From the NCBI GenBank assembly GCA_963721115.1, contig CAVRIA010000009.1, positions 62,001 through 126,000 of the forward strand: a stretch of DNA of 64,000 bases, written 5' to 3'. The position numbers and the translations under genes are program-made. The stretch is from CAVRIA01 sp963721115 (GTDB lineage Bacteria; Desulfobacterota; Binatia; HRBIN30; CADEER01). Within the stretch, counting starts at the first letter, position 1. Each line of letters opens with the position of its first letter. Shown here piece by piece: positions 56,272 through 64,000 of the stretch. Below the pieces are notes generated by a model that was not told where the DNA came from, ran no database searches, and saw only the letters and a program-made list of their open reading frames with translations.

Positions 56272-57177
56272 TCAGCGCTTCAGCGCCGCCATGATGAGCT
56301 TGAGCTCGTCGGCGATGCTCTCGGGGACGACGTAGCCTTCGAGGTCGCGGATCTGATCGATGTGGTCGGCGACGTCCTCGGCCGCCACCGCGGCGCCCTT
56401 CGAGGCGGTCCAGCCCGGCGTCACGCCGACGAAGATGCGGGCGAAGCGGCCGCCGCCGCAGGAGAAGATCTCGTGCGTGCAGGCGCAGCTCTCGGATGCC
56501 AGATAGGTCACGATCGGGGTCACGCTCTCCGGGTCGACGAGCGCGGCGAGCGGGCCCAGCAGGTCCTCGGTCATGCGGGTGCGCGCCGTCGGGGCGATGG
56601 CGTTGCACTTGATGTTGTACTTGGCGCCCTCGACGGAGAGGACGTGCATCAGGCCGACCAGGCCCATCTTGGCGGCGCCGTAATTGGTCTGGCCGAAGTT
56701 GCCGAAGATGCCGGCCGCGGACGACGTGAAGATGAAGCGGCCGTAGCCCTTGTCCTTCATGGCGCGGAAAGCGGGCTGGGAGACGTAGAAGGCGCCCTTC
56801 AGGTGCACGTCGAGGACGGCGTTGAGCTCGTCGGGCGTGAGCTTGGCAAACGTCTTGTCGCGCAGGATGCCGGCGTTGTTGATGACCACGTCGACCCGGC
56901 CGAACTCGTCCAGCGCGGTCTTGATGATCCCCTCGCCCCCCTCCGGGGTCGACACCGAGTCGTAGTTGGCCACCGCGGTGCCGCCGGCGTCCTGGATCTC
57001 CTTGACGGTGTGGTCGGCCATGCTGGTGCTCTTGCCGGTGCCGTCGGCTTTGCCGCCCAGGTCGTTGACCACGACCTTGGCCCCGCGGCGGGCCATGTCG
57101 AGGGCGTAGGTCTTGCCCAGACCGCCGCCGGCGCCGGTGATGATGACCACCCGATCATCGAAACGAATTGCGCTCAT
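56272..57177 (-). CDS. SDR of the MFE-2 / (3R)-hydroxyacyl-CoA dehydrogenase type
   Basis: 301 residues. TGAGGGLGKTYALDMARRGAKVVVNDLGG, INNAGILRDKTFAKL, SSAAGIFGNFGQTNYGAAKMG and the C-terminal GGGRFARIFVG extension match bacterial homologues of peroxisomal multifunctional enzyme type 2. It probably oxidises (3R)-hydroxyacyl-CoA with NAD+ in side-chain or fatty acid beta-oxidation. ATG 57177 preceded by GGAGC. A hydratase partner is not adjacent. Confidence 0.88.
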   Translation of the reverse strand: MSAIRFDDRVVIITGAGGGLGKTYALDMARRGAKVVVNDLGGKADGTGKSTSMADHTVKEIQDAGGTAVANYDSVSTPEGGEGIIKTALDEFGRVDVVINNAGILRDKTFAKLTPDELNAVLDVHLKGAFYVSQPAFRAMKDKGYGRFIFTSSAAGIFGNFGQTNYGAAKMGLVGLMHVLSVEGAKYNIKCNAIAPTARTRMTEDLLGPLAALVDPESVTPIVTYLASESCACTHEIFSCGGGRFARIFVGVTPGWTASKGAAVAAEDVADHIDQIRDLEGYVVPESIADELKLIMAALKR

Positions 57178-57341
57178 GAGGAAGCTCCTTTCGGTGGGAA
57201 AATCGCGATGTACAAAGCAGATCGAAGGACGAAATGCACCCGCGGCCGCGAGGCGCGCCAATCATGCTGGTTCATCGTTCCGGGCACAAGGGCTGGGCGG
57301 GGAGGGGAGAGGATCCACGCCGCAATCGCGAGACGGGATTC

Positions 57342-59523
57342 TCAGGCCGCCGGCGACGCCGGGGAAGGAGCATCGCCGCGGATGAAGACCGGAATGACGT
57401 CGAGCGGGGCATCGACGGTCACCGTCGACGGTCCGTCGAAGCGCTGATCCTCGTTCCAGAAGCTCCTCCAGGTGCCGGCGGGGAAGTAGATCTCGCGCGA
57501 GCGCTGGCCGACGCGCCACAGCGGCGCCACCATGAGGTCCGGGCCGAACAGGTACTGGTCCCAGCGGTCCTGCAGCTCGGGATCCGCCGGGTCGAGGAAA
57601 GCGAGCGGGCGCACGATCGGCATTCCGGTGGCCCCGGCGTCGCGCGCGGCGGCGACGATGTAGCCCTGCAGCGCGACGCGGAGCTGCGTGTAGCGTCGAT
57701 AGATGTCGATCATCTCCTGATCGTAGTTGGGGTCGGTCGGCATGTCCCACGGCGCGTGCGTGCCCTTGCCGCCGATCTCCATGATGCCGGAGAAGGCGCT
57801 GAGCTCGATCCAGCGCGCGAACACCTCACGGTCCTTGAACTCGTAGTAGCCGCCGGTGTCGGAGCCCCAGATCGGATAGCCCATGAAGGCGGCGCGCTGC
57901 TGGCTGATGATGGCGCTGCGCAGCCCCAGGTCGGTTCCCGGGCCGATGCCGAAGCTCTCGCTGCCCGGGATGTCGCCGCCCCAGACGACGGCGTCGGCCT
58001 GCACCCCCGTGATAGCCGGCGCGGGTGAAGAGGACGAAATCCCCGTTGGGGCGCAAGGCCTCGAGCGCGTCGTTGTGCATGTCGGTCTGCAGGACGACGT
58101 AGTCGTTGTGGACCTCGCGGCCGGTGCGCCCGTCGTTCCAGACGTCGCCGGCGGTGGAGGGGATGTGCTCTTCGCCGCGGTCGAGCTTGATGCCGTCGAG
58201 ATCGTACTTCTCGACGAAGTCGTGCAGCTTGGTGCCGAACCAGGCGCGCGCCTCGGGCGTGGTGACGTCGAGGATGAAGTTGGACCCGCCGATGTCGGCA
58301 CATTTGGGCGGGTCGTCCGGACCGGGGGCGAGGAAGCCGAGCTGCCGCGCCAACATGCCGTTGTCGCCGGGCTCGTTGCCGCACATCCAGCCGGCGCTCC
58401 ACATCAGGATGCGGTAGCCGCGCCGCCGCAGGGAGCTCAGCATGCTGTCGATGTTGGGCAGCCGGTCGGTGTCCCACTCGAAGCGGGCGAAGCCGTACTC
58501 GCCCTTCAGGACCGGCCGGTCGAGGAGGTAGACGCCCGCCGGGATGCCCAGCTGGTCGAACATGTCGACGTCCTCGGCGACCTTGGCGTTGACCTCGGCG
58601 CCGTCGAGCTCGGCGGTCTCGCCGACCGGCAGCTCGTCGCGCCAGCGCCAGTTGAGGAACGCCCAGTCGGGGGGCACGAACGGGCGCCCGATCAGCGCCG
58701 TGTACTCGTCGAGGATGGTCGGGTAGTCCGGTCCGGCGAACAGGTCGAAGGTGAGGCGCCGGTTCTCGGCCACGGTTCCGGTCTCGAAGCGGAAGCGGAT
58801 CGTCCGCGCGTCCGAGTGAGCGACGTCGTAGACACCCGGCATCGTGCCGGCGACGGACAGGCCGTAGCCGCGCGAGCTCTGATAGAAGGGAGCATAGAGC
58901 GAGAAGGTCGGGCGCACGAACATTTCGATCGTCTCGCCGCGCCGGTCGAGCGAGCCCACCTCCGGCGGCTTGATGTCGTCGGCGGGGACGTCGACCACGC
59001 CCGGGGCGATCAGAGGGGAATCGCGCAGGCGTTCGGTGAGACCGTAGATCACCTCGTCTTGCGGCGACTCCCAGCGCTCGCCGACGGCGGCCAGAGCGCC
59101 GGAGCCGGGCGGCTCGAAGGTGACCTCCAGGGTCCGCGCCGTGAGGAAGCGGAGGGTCACGCGCGCCATCGATGCCTCGTCGGTGGCCACCTCGATCTGC
59201 ACGCCGCGGTCGATGCCGCGCTCGTCGACGACCCGACCGAGCCCATGGGTTCCGTCGCCGGCCTCGTAGAAGAGACCGCCGCCTTCCGCCTCGCGCGTCA
59301 GCGTGGACCCGTCCGCCAGGAACACCGCCAGGCGGAACGCCTCGCGCTGGATCTCGGCGCGCGCCCGGGCGGTCTCGAGTCGGATCGACGGACCGGACAG
59401 ATCGACCGTGACGTCGTCACCTCCGCCGTTGCCGGCGCAGCCGGACACGGCGGCGATACACGCCATTGCGATCAGAGGCGCAAGGGCTCGCTCGACGAGG
59501 TGGCGCATGGCGCGCTTATGCAT
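57342..59523 (-). CDS. GH31-family glycosidase lipoprotein (one frameshift)
   Basis: About 727 residues. Signal with lipobox (ACIAAVSGC). N-terminal beta-domain, then the (beta/alpha)8 core: nucleophile Asp in LDGIKLDRGEEH, acid/base Asp in DAVVWGGDIPGS, and IWGSDTGGYYEF. One extra base near 58012 separates the frames (59523 to ~58012 and ~58012 to 57342). The family covers alpha-glucosidases, alpha-xylosidases and sulfoquinovosidases; specificity is not clear. Surface or periplasmic. Divergent from the SnoaL gene at 59625. Confidence 0.88.
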
Positions 59524-59624
59524 CGAGGGGAGGCGGAGAGGCAAGGGCGGAGGAGGAGAGGCGAGCGGAAACGGGGGGCGGGAACTGGTATAGGCGGGGC
59601 GATCTCGATGAAGGGAGACCGAGG

Positions 59625-60041
59625 ATGGCACAGTATGGTCGCGAGGAGATCGAGGCGGCGTTCCGCAAGCGCATGGCGCTGCAGGACGCCAACGACTGGG
59701 CGGGGTTCGGCGGCACGTTCACCGACGACGCCGTGTACCTGGAGCACCACTACGGCGTCTTTCGTGGCAAGAAGGCGATCCTCGAATGGATCGTGCCGGT
59801 GATGGAGCACTGCAGGGACTGGACGTTTCCGGTCGAGTGGGTGTGCATCGACGGCAACCGCGTCGTGCACAAGTGGCAGAACCGCCTCCCCGGCCGGCGA
59901 CCGGACGGCTCGTTCTACGAGTTCGCCGGCATCACGGTCATGGAGTACGCGGGAAACGGGCTGTTCTCGTTCCAGGAGGACATGTACAACCGCCACGAGA
60001 CCGACAAGGTGTTGGCGGAGTGGCAGGCGGCCCAGAAGTGA
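59625..60041 (+). CDS. SnoaL-like / NTF2-fold protein
   Basis: 138 residues. EEIEAAFRKRMALQDANDWAGFGGTFTDDAVYLEHHYGVFRG and FAGITVMEYAGNGLFSF align with the paralogue at 44150. ATG preceded by GGGAGACCGAGG. Function unknown. Confidence 0.88.
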   Translation: MAQYGREEIEAAFRKRMALQDANDWAGFGGTFTDDAVYLEHHYGVFRGKKAILEWIVPVMEHCRDWTFPVEWVCIDGNRVVHKWQNRLPGRRPDGSFYEFAGITVMEYAGNGLFSFQEDMYNRHETDKVLAEWQAAQK

Positions 60042-60144
60042 AGCGGGAGGCGGCCGGCCGGGGGGTCGCCCAAAGCGGAAGCGGCGACCCTCCCGGCGGC
60101 ATCTCGGGGCTTGCTTGATTCGTCGCCGCGACTATCGTGGAGAC

Positions 60145-60642
60145 ATGATCTTCCGGGAGATCATCGAGGTCCAAGCGCGGCCGCGCGACGTCCAGGCATT
60201 CGTCAGCGACTTCAAGAACCTGCCGGAATGGGACCCGACGATCATCGGCGTCGAGCAGACGTCGCCGGGCCCCGTCCGGAAGGGGACGACGTACCGCGTC
60301 GTGCTGCGATTCATCGGTGCCCAGGCGGTGATGGACTACACGATCACCGAGTATCGGCCCGGTACGCGGACGGTGCTGACCGGCGTCGGGGCCCGGGCGA
60401 CCGCGACGGATACGATGACGGTCGAGAGGACCATCCACGGCTCGCGTCTCACCTGGGAAGCCGACATCCGGTTCGTGGGGATCGCCAGGCTGTTCGAGCC
60501 GTTCGCCCGGCTGCTCTTCTCGCCGAACGTCCGGCAGGCCATGGGCAACCTCGAGTCGGCGCTGAACGCCCTGGAGAAGCCGCGTCCTTCCTCCAAACCG
60601 CGACGCCGGCACAGGCGCGTTGCCGACTGCGGCAACCGCTGA
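60145..60642 (+). CDS. SRPBCC family protein
   Basis: 165 residues. FREIIEVQARPRDVQAFVSDFKNLPEWDP at the N-terminus, a middle strand with MDYTITEYRPGTRTVL, and a C-terminal amphipathic helix (LFSPNVRQAMGNLESAL) are typical of the Bet v1-like START superfamily. The last ~20 residues are basic. Ligand unknown. A second SRPBCC protein is at 28966. Confidence 0.85.
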   Translation: MIFREIIEVQARPRDVQAFVSDFKNLPEWDPTIIGVEQTSPGPVRKGTTYRVVLRFIGAQAVMDYTITEYRPGTRTVLTGVGARATATDTMTVERTIHGSRLTWEADIRFVGIARLFEPFARLLFSPNVRQAMGNLESALNALEKPRPSSKPRRRHRRVADCGNR

Positions 60643-60683
60643 CTTCCGTCTCGTCGTCGGAGCGCGCACTCGAGGCGGGCGCC

Positions 60684-60717
60684 TTGACCGGCTCCCATAT
60701 ATATGAATAGGTATTCA
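60684..60717 (+). promoter_or_regulatory. ArsR/SmtB-type promoter-operator
   Basis: A TTGACC -35 (60684-60689) and a dyad TGAATA-GG-TATTCA (60704-60717) in an AT-rich context (ATATGAATAGGTATTCACAT) match the classic 12-2-12 ArsR operator. A weak -10 (TAGGTA, 60708-60713) lies inside the dyad, seven bases before the ATG at 60721. Confidence 0.8.
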
Positions 60718-60720
60718 CAT

Positions 60721-61203
60721 ATGGCCAAGGGTGAGAAGGTCGTGGGCCTTGACGGGTGTGCGGTGAAGGCGATCGATGAGCGACGGGTCGCGGTGGCGCG
60801 CGGCCGGCTGATCACCGTCGCGGAGGCCGGCCGACTGGCCGCGCTCTTCCGGCTACTGGGGGACGCGACGCGGACGCGGATTCTGTACGCCCTTCTCGAG
60901 GCGGGCGAGCTGTGCGTGTGCGACCTGGCCGCGACGGTGGATGCTCCGGAGACCTCCGTCTCGCACGCGCTGCGGTTGCTGCGGATGGCCGGCGTGGTGA
61001 GGGTCCGGCGCGACGGGCGAATGATGCACTACGGTCTGGACGACGTGCACGTGCGCCTGCTTCTCGACCTGTCCCGCGAGCACGTGCGCCACGGCGACGC
61101 CGGAGCCGGCCCGGCCGGGACCGGTGGCCGGCGCTCGAAATTGGCCGTGCCTGCCGCCGGGGCGGGCATCGGTCGGAGCGCCGGTCGGGCGCGGAAGAGC
61201 TGA
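60721..61203 (+). CDS. ArsR/SmtB-family metal sensor repressor
   Basis: 160 residues. Winged helix with the metal-box ELCVCDLA on helix 3, HALRLLRMAGVVRVRRDGRMMHYGL recognition and wing, and DDVHVRLLLDLSREHVRH on the last helix (Asp/His/Glu/His site for Zn or Cd). A Gly/Ala-rich basic tail follows. An in-frame ATG at 60703 lies in the operator, so ATG 60721 was chosen, giving a leaderless message. It precedes a CDF exporter by 46 bp and surely controls it. Confidence 0.9.
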   Translation: MAKGEKVVGLDGCAVKAIDERRVAVARGRLITVAEAGRLAALFRLLGDATRTRILYALLEAGELCVCDLAATVDAPETSVSHALRLLRMAGVVRVRRDGRMMHYGLDDVHVRLLLDLSREHVRHGDAGAGPAGTGGRRSKLAVPAAGAGIGRSAGRARKS

Positions 61204-61249
61204 CGCGGCCGGCCCCCGTCCGAATCGCCGGCAATCCGAAGCGGAAACC

Positions 61250-62146
61250 ATGACCACGAGTCACAGCCACGACCATCCGGCGCGCTCCGAGAACAAGAGA
61301 CGACTGAGCATCGTCTTGGTCCTCGTCGGCACGTACATGCTGGCGGAGATCGCGGGCGGACTGATCTCGAACTCCCTGGCACTGCTGGCGGACGCCGGAC
61401 ACATGCTCGCCGACGTTGCCGCCCTCGCTCTCAGCCTCTTTGCCATCCGCATCGCGCAGAGACCGCCGACGGCGAAGCGGACCTACGGCTACTATCGGGC
61501 GGAGATCCTCGCCGCCCTCGCCAACGGCGCCGCTCTGGTGGTGATCTCGGTGTTCGTGTTCATCGAGGCGTATCACCGGCTGGGTGCGCCGCCGCACGTC
61601 GCCGGCGGCCTGATGATGGGCATCGCCCTCGGTGGCCTGGTCATCAACCTGATCGGCCTGGTGCTCCTGCACGAAGGCAGGTCGAGTAGCCTCAACGTTC
61701 GCGGTGCCTGGTTGCACGTGCTGGGCGACACACTCGGCAGCGTCGGCGCGATCGCGGCAGGGGTGCTCATCTGGATGTGGGGCTGGAACTGGGCCGATCC
61801 GCTCGCCTCCGTCCTCATCGCCGCCCTGATCCTCTACTCTTCATGGGCCTTGCTGCGCGAGACCGTCTCCGTCCTGCTCGAGGGCGCCCCCGGACACATC
61901 GACGTCGACGAGGTGCGCGACTCGATCGCCGGGTTGCACGGGGTGAGCGCCGTACACGACCTCCACGTGTGGAGCATCACCAGCGGCATGATCTCGCTCT
62001 CCTGCCACGTCGTCGCGTGCGACGGCCCGTCGCGGCAGACTCTGCTCGAGTCGATGAACCAGCTGCTCAAGGACCGCTTCGAGATCAGCCACACCACCAT
62101 CCAGATCGAGCCGGAGGGCCTGGAAGGCTGCGACACCTGCCGGTGA
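61250..62146 (+). CDS. CDF-family divalent metal cation exporter (CzcD/ZitB type)
   Basis: 298 residues. His-rich start (HSHDHPAR), six membrane helices, metal site HxxxD in LADAGHMLAD and VLGDTLGS(with LH) on helices 2 and 5, and a C-terminal cytosolic domain (HIDVDEVRDSIAGLHGVSAVHDLHVW). It moves Zn2+, Cd2+ or Co2+ out of the cytosol in exchange for protons. It lies with the ArsR gene under one operator. A G-rich tandem tract begins 4 bases after its stop. Confidence 0.92.
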   Translation: MTTSHSHDHPARSENKRRLSIVLVLVGTYMLAEIAGGLISNSLALLADAGHMLADVAALALSLFAIRIAQRPPTAKRTYGYYRAEILAALANGAALVVISVFVFIEAYHRLGAPPHVAGGLMMGIALGGLVINLIGLVLLHEGRSSSLNVRGAWLHVLGDTLGSVGAIAAGVLIWMWGWNWADPLASVLIAALILYSSWALLRETVSVLLEGAPGHIDVDEVRDSIAGLHGVSAVHDLHVWSITSGMISLSCHVVACDGPSRQTLLESMNQLLKDRFEISHTTIQIEPEGLEGCDTCR

Positions 62147-62150
62147 GGAA

Positions 62151-62222
62151 GGGTTGGTTAGGGTGTTAGGCGGTTAAGGGGTTAGGGGGTTAGGGGGTTA
62201 GGGGGTTAGGGGGTTAGGGAGG
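62151..62222 (+). repeat. G-rich telomere-like tandem tract after the CDF stop
   Basis: GGGTTGGTTAGGGTGTTAGG followed by about five copies of GGGGGTTA. It can form a G-quadruplex on the sense (mRNA) strand. It is the longest member of the stop-proximal repeat family, and the truncated lyase gene begins directly after it. Confidence 0.85.
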
Positions 62223-62491
62223 ACTGCGGCTGGTCGATGCGGACGACAGGCGCGCCATCGTCGCGGGCATCGCGCCGCTACCGCTGAACCTGATGGCTAC
62301 CGCGGGGCTGGCGCCGGCGGAGCAGCTACAGGCGCTCGGCGTACGCCGCTTGAGCGCCGGCGGCGCCATCGCAGCGGCTTGCCTCGGCGCGCCGGCTGGC
62401 GTCCGCCTTCCTCGCCGACGGGCGGTCGGACGGCGTGGTCGGGCAGGGCGTCGATTACGCCGCGACGAACGCGCTGCTGGCGCGGCGCTGA
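62223..62491 (+). pseudogene. C-terminal remnant of an isocitrate lyase/PEP mutase family protein
   Basis: About 89 codons: LRLVDADDRRAIVAGIAPLPLNLMATAGL, LGVRRLSAGGAIAAA, then after a shift near 62385 RLASAFLADGRSDGVVGQG to a TGA at 62489-62491. This is the usual end of ICL/PEP-mutase (COG2513) proteins. The catalytic N-terminal barrel is missing; the fragment starts where the G-rich tract stops. Confidence 0.65.
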
Positions 62492-62498
62492 AGCGGCG

Positions 62499-63320
62499 TC
62501 AGATGCGCTCGAACTTCGGCGGCCGCTTCTCCATGAAGGAGACCACCCCTTCGCGGAAGTCGGGTCGCTTGAAGCTCTGCAGCATGAGCTGGACGGCTTC
62601 CCGCTCGGCGTCGACGAGCTCGGCCGTCCAGTGCTGGTAGACCTGGCGCTTCATGATCGCCATCGACGTCGGCGAGCAGTTGGCGGCGAGATCCTCGACG
62701 TACCGGCGCGCCTGCGCGAGAAGCTCGTCGTGTGGGCAGACGCGGTTCACCAGGCCGATGCGCTCGGCCTCGGCGGCGTCGACCTTGCGGGCGGAGAAGA
62801 GCAGATCCAGGGCGTGCGCCGTGCCCACCAGGCGCGGCAACAGCCAGCTGATGCCCCACTCGGCGATCAAGCCACGGCGCGAGAACGAGGTCATGAAGGA
62901 AGCCTGGTCGGAGGCGAAGCGCAGATCGCAGCTCAGCGCGATCGGCAGTGCCATGCCGGCGCAGGGACCGTTGACGGCGGCGATGATCGGCTTGCGGATG
63001 GACATTGGGTACGTGTAGGTGCCGCGGAACGAGTCGCCGGCGGCCGGATCGCCCGGGTCGGCTCGCAGTTCCTCCGGAATCGCGGCGGCGCCCTGCCCCT
63101 CGGTGATTCCCTTCAGCATGTGGAGGTCGGCTCCCGAGCAGAAGCCGCGCCCCGCACCGGTGAGGACGATGGCGACGACGCGCCGGTCGTCTTCCGCCTG
63201 CGCCAGCGCGTGCTTCACCTCGGCGCCCATGCGGTCCGTCCATGCGTTGAGCTGCTTGGGGCGGTTGAGAGTGATCGTGGCGGCCGGCTCCTCGACCTCG
63301 TAGAGAATCTCCTCGTACAT
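62499..63320 (-). CDS. Enoyl-CoA hydratase/isomerase family protein
   Basis: 273 residues, crotonase fold. Oxyanion-hole segments GFCSGADLHMLKG and NGPCAGMALPIALSCDLRFAS; SRRGLIAEWGISWLLPRLVG contains Glu where hydratases have one catalytic residue. It probably acts on an acyl-CoA in beta-oxidation, possibly with the MFE-2-type SDR. The start ATG 63320 was chosen as the family start; upstream frame is noncoding. Confidence 0.9.
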   Translation of the reverse strand: MYEEILYEVEEPAATITLNRPKQLNAWTDRMGAEVKHALAQAEDDRRVVAIVLTGAGRGFCSGADLHMLKGITEGQGAAAIPEELRADPGDPAAGDSFRGTYTYPMSIRKPIIAAVNGPCAGMALPIALSCDLRFASDQASFMTSFSRRGLIAEWGISWLLPRLVGTAHALDLLFSARKVDAAEAERIGLVNRVCPHDELLAQARRYVEDLAANCSPTSMAIMKRQVYQHWTAELVDAEREAVQLMLQSFKRPDFREGVVSFMEKRPPKFERI

Positions 63321-63485
63321 GCGGTCCTCCGTCTGCCCACCCGCATAGCCGATACGACCCCGGCCGGTCCAACCCTTCCCGCGTACCGGCTGGGCAAACG
63401 GACGGTACATCCGGTATTCTCGCCGGCAAAGCGTCGGACCGGCAGCGCGCGGGGGTCGCGCCGCCGGCCGAGAGGGGGGGCTTTC

Positions 63486-64000
63486 GTGGAGACTGCAGAT
63501 CGCGCGGTTACCGGATCGGCCGAGCAGGCAAGGGCGCCGAGGCGGCCGGCGCGCTCCGGCTTCTTCGCTCGCTGGCGGGGCGAGCCTCTGCTGCATTTCC
63601 TCTTGCTGGGAGTGGTGCTTTTCGCCTGGCAGCGGTGGGCGGGAGAATCGCCGGGCGCCGGCTCGATCGCGGTGCCGGCGGATCTCGTTCGCGGTCTGCG
63701 CCGCGAATACCTCGAGCGCAACGGCTCGCTTCCCACGGCGGCGGAAGAGGAGGCCCTCGTCCAGGGCTACATCGACCGCGAGGTGATGTACCGCGAGGCG
63801 CTCGCCCTGGGGCTCGACCGGGGCGATCTCGTCGTGCGGCGGCGCCTGATCCAGAAGATGCAGTTCCTGCTCGAGAGCGACGCATCGCTCCGACAGCCGA
63901 GCGATGCGGAGCTCGACGCGTACCGGCGACAGCACGCCGAGCGCTACGCCACGCCGCAGCGGGTCGCGCTGCGGCACGTCTTCGTCGACGCCGATCGCCA
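63486..64000 (+). CDS. Peptidyl-prolyl isomerase (parvulin/SurA-like), incomplete at window end
   Basis: At least 171 codons from GTG 63486, running off the window. One membrane anchor (EPLLHFLLLGVVLFAWQRW) is followed by the helical N-domain: YIDREVMYREALALGLDRGDLVVRRRLIQKMQFLLE, then SDAELDAYRRQHAERYATPQRVALRHVFV. This matches membrane-anchored PPIC-type PPIases in which the isomerase domain follows. It is probably a periplasmic folding factor. The frame has no stop inside the window. Confidence 0.8.
   Translation, partial: METADRAVTGSAEQARAPRRPARSGFFARWRGEPLLHFLLLGVVLFAWQRWAGESPGAGSIAVPADLVRGLRREYLERNGSLPTAAEEEALVQGYIDREVMYREALALGLDRGDLVVRRRLIQKMQFLLESDASLRQPSDAELDAYRRQHAERYATPQRVALRHVFVDADR

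Noticed and set aside
62151..62222. A chromosome or plasmid telomere
   Set aside because: Genes continue on both sides and the tract is only ~70 bp; it belongs to the family of stop-proximal repeats.

Overview
The window is 64 kb of high-GC DNA from a Gram-negative, lipoprotein-rich bacterium with c-type cytochromes. The gene mix is typical of uncultured soil or sediment lineages once filed under Deltaproteobacteria, such as Binatota- or Desulfobacterota-like bins: a P450/SDR/amidohydrolase catabolic run, SnoaL-like and SRPBCC proteins, DUF2889, DUF2804, sulfatase-like lipoproteins ending in an LRxLGY tail, and Thr/Pro-rich linkers. That placement is an inference. No rRNA, tRNA, CRISPR array or complete transposase was seen.

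Layout. 0-8 kb: a methyltransferase, DUF2889, then a tightly overlapping catabolic operon (P450, 3Fe-4S ferredoxin, two SDRs, amidohydrolase, aldehyde dehydrogenase, methyltransferase). 8-16 kb: a decayed AbrB/PIN module, a polytopic TPR membrane protein, a sulfatase-like lipoprotein and a very large secreted beta-propeller/c-heme protein. 15.8-22 kb: a MerR unit, lgt, MAPEG, VOC, FAH-family hydrolase, class II photolyase and aldo/keto reductase. 22-29 kb: a compact redox and signalling operon (triheme cytochrome c7, four-cluster ferredoxin, NrfD/HybB-type quinol subunit, heme-sensing histidine kinase, receiver, receiver-GcvH hybrid), bracketed by duplicated GMC-oxidoreductase 3' fragments and a 63-bp repeat.

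29.5-34.4 kb: an accessory patch with lower GC, holding a HEPN-like protein, a DUF4062/NACHT-like protein without a P-loop, a nucleotidyltransferase-toxin remnant, a polymorphic-toxin tail with a putative immunity gene, and a broken VapBC pair. 34.5-43 kb: a carboxylesterase-GH10 xylanase fusion lipoprotein, a SWIM-SNF2 helicase, a glycine-zipper protein and a dynamin-like GTPase. 43-51 kb: SDR, SnoaL, a TetR/ferritin-like oxidase operon with a clear operator, an exported isoaspartyl methyltransferase with a GcvH-like protein lacking the lipoyl lysine, and RavA/ViaA. 51-64 kb: an RHS fragment, a DUF4143 ATPase, a second sulfatase-like lipoprotein, DUF1003, alpha/beta hydrolase, SDR, GH31 lipoprotein, SnoaL, SRPBCC, ArsR plus a CDF metal exporter, a G-rich telomere-like tract, a truncated lyase, enoyl-CoA hydratase and the start of a PPIase.

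Two things colour the whole annotation. First, at least 16 genes are interrupted by apparent single-base frameshifts, and several of the joins restore strong family motifs. This looks like residual sequencing or assembly error more than mass pseudogenisation. Genes called across such joins give the whole span, with the frame segments in the evidence. Second, many stop codons are followed at once by short tandem repeats in the sense orientation (GGTTGTT, GGTTAGG or ACGTGCTG types), and several truncated genes end at dispersed repeats.
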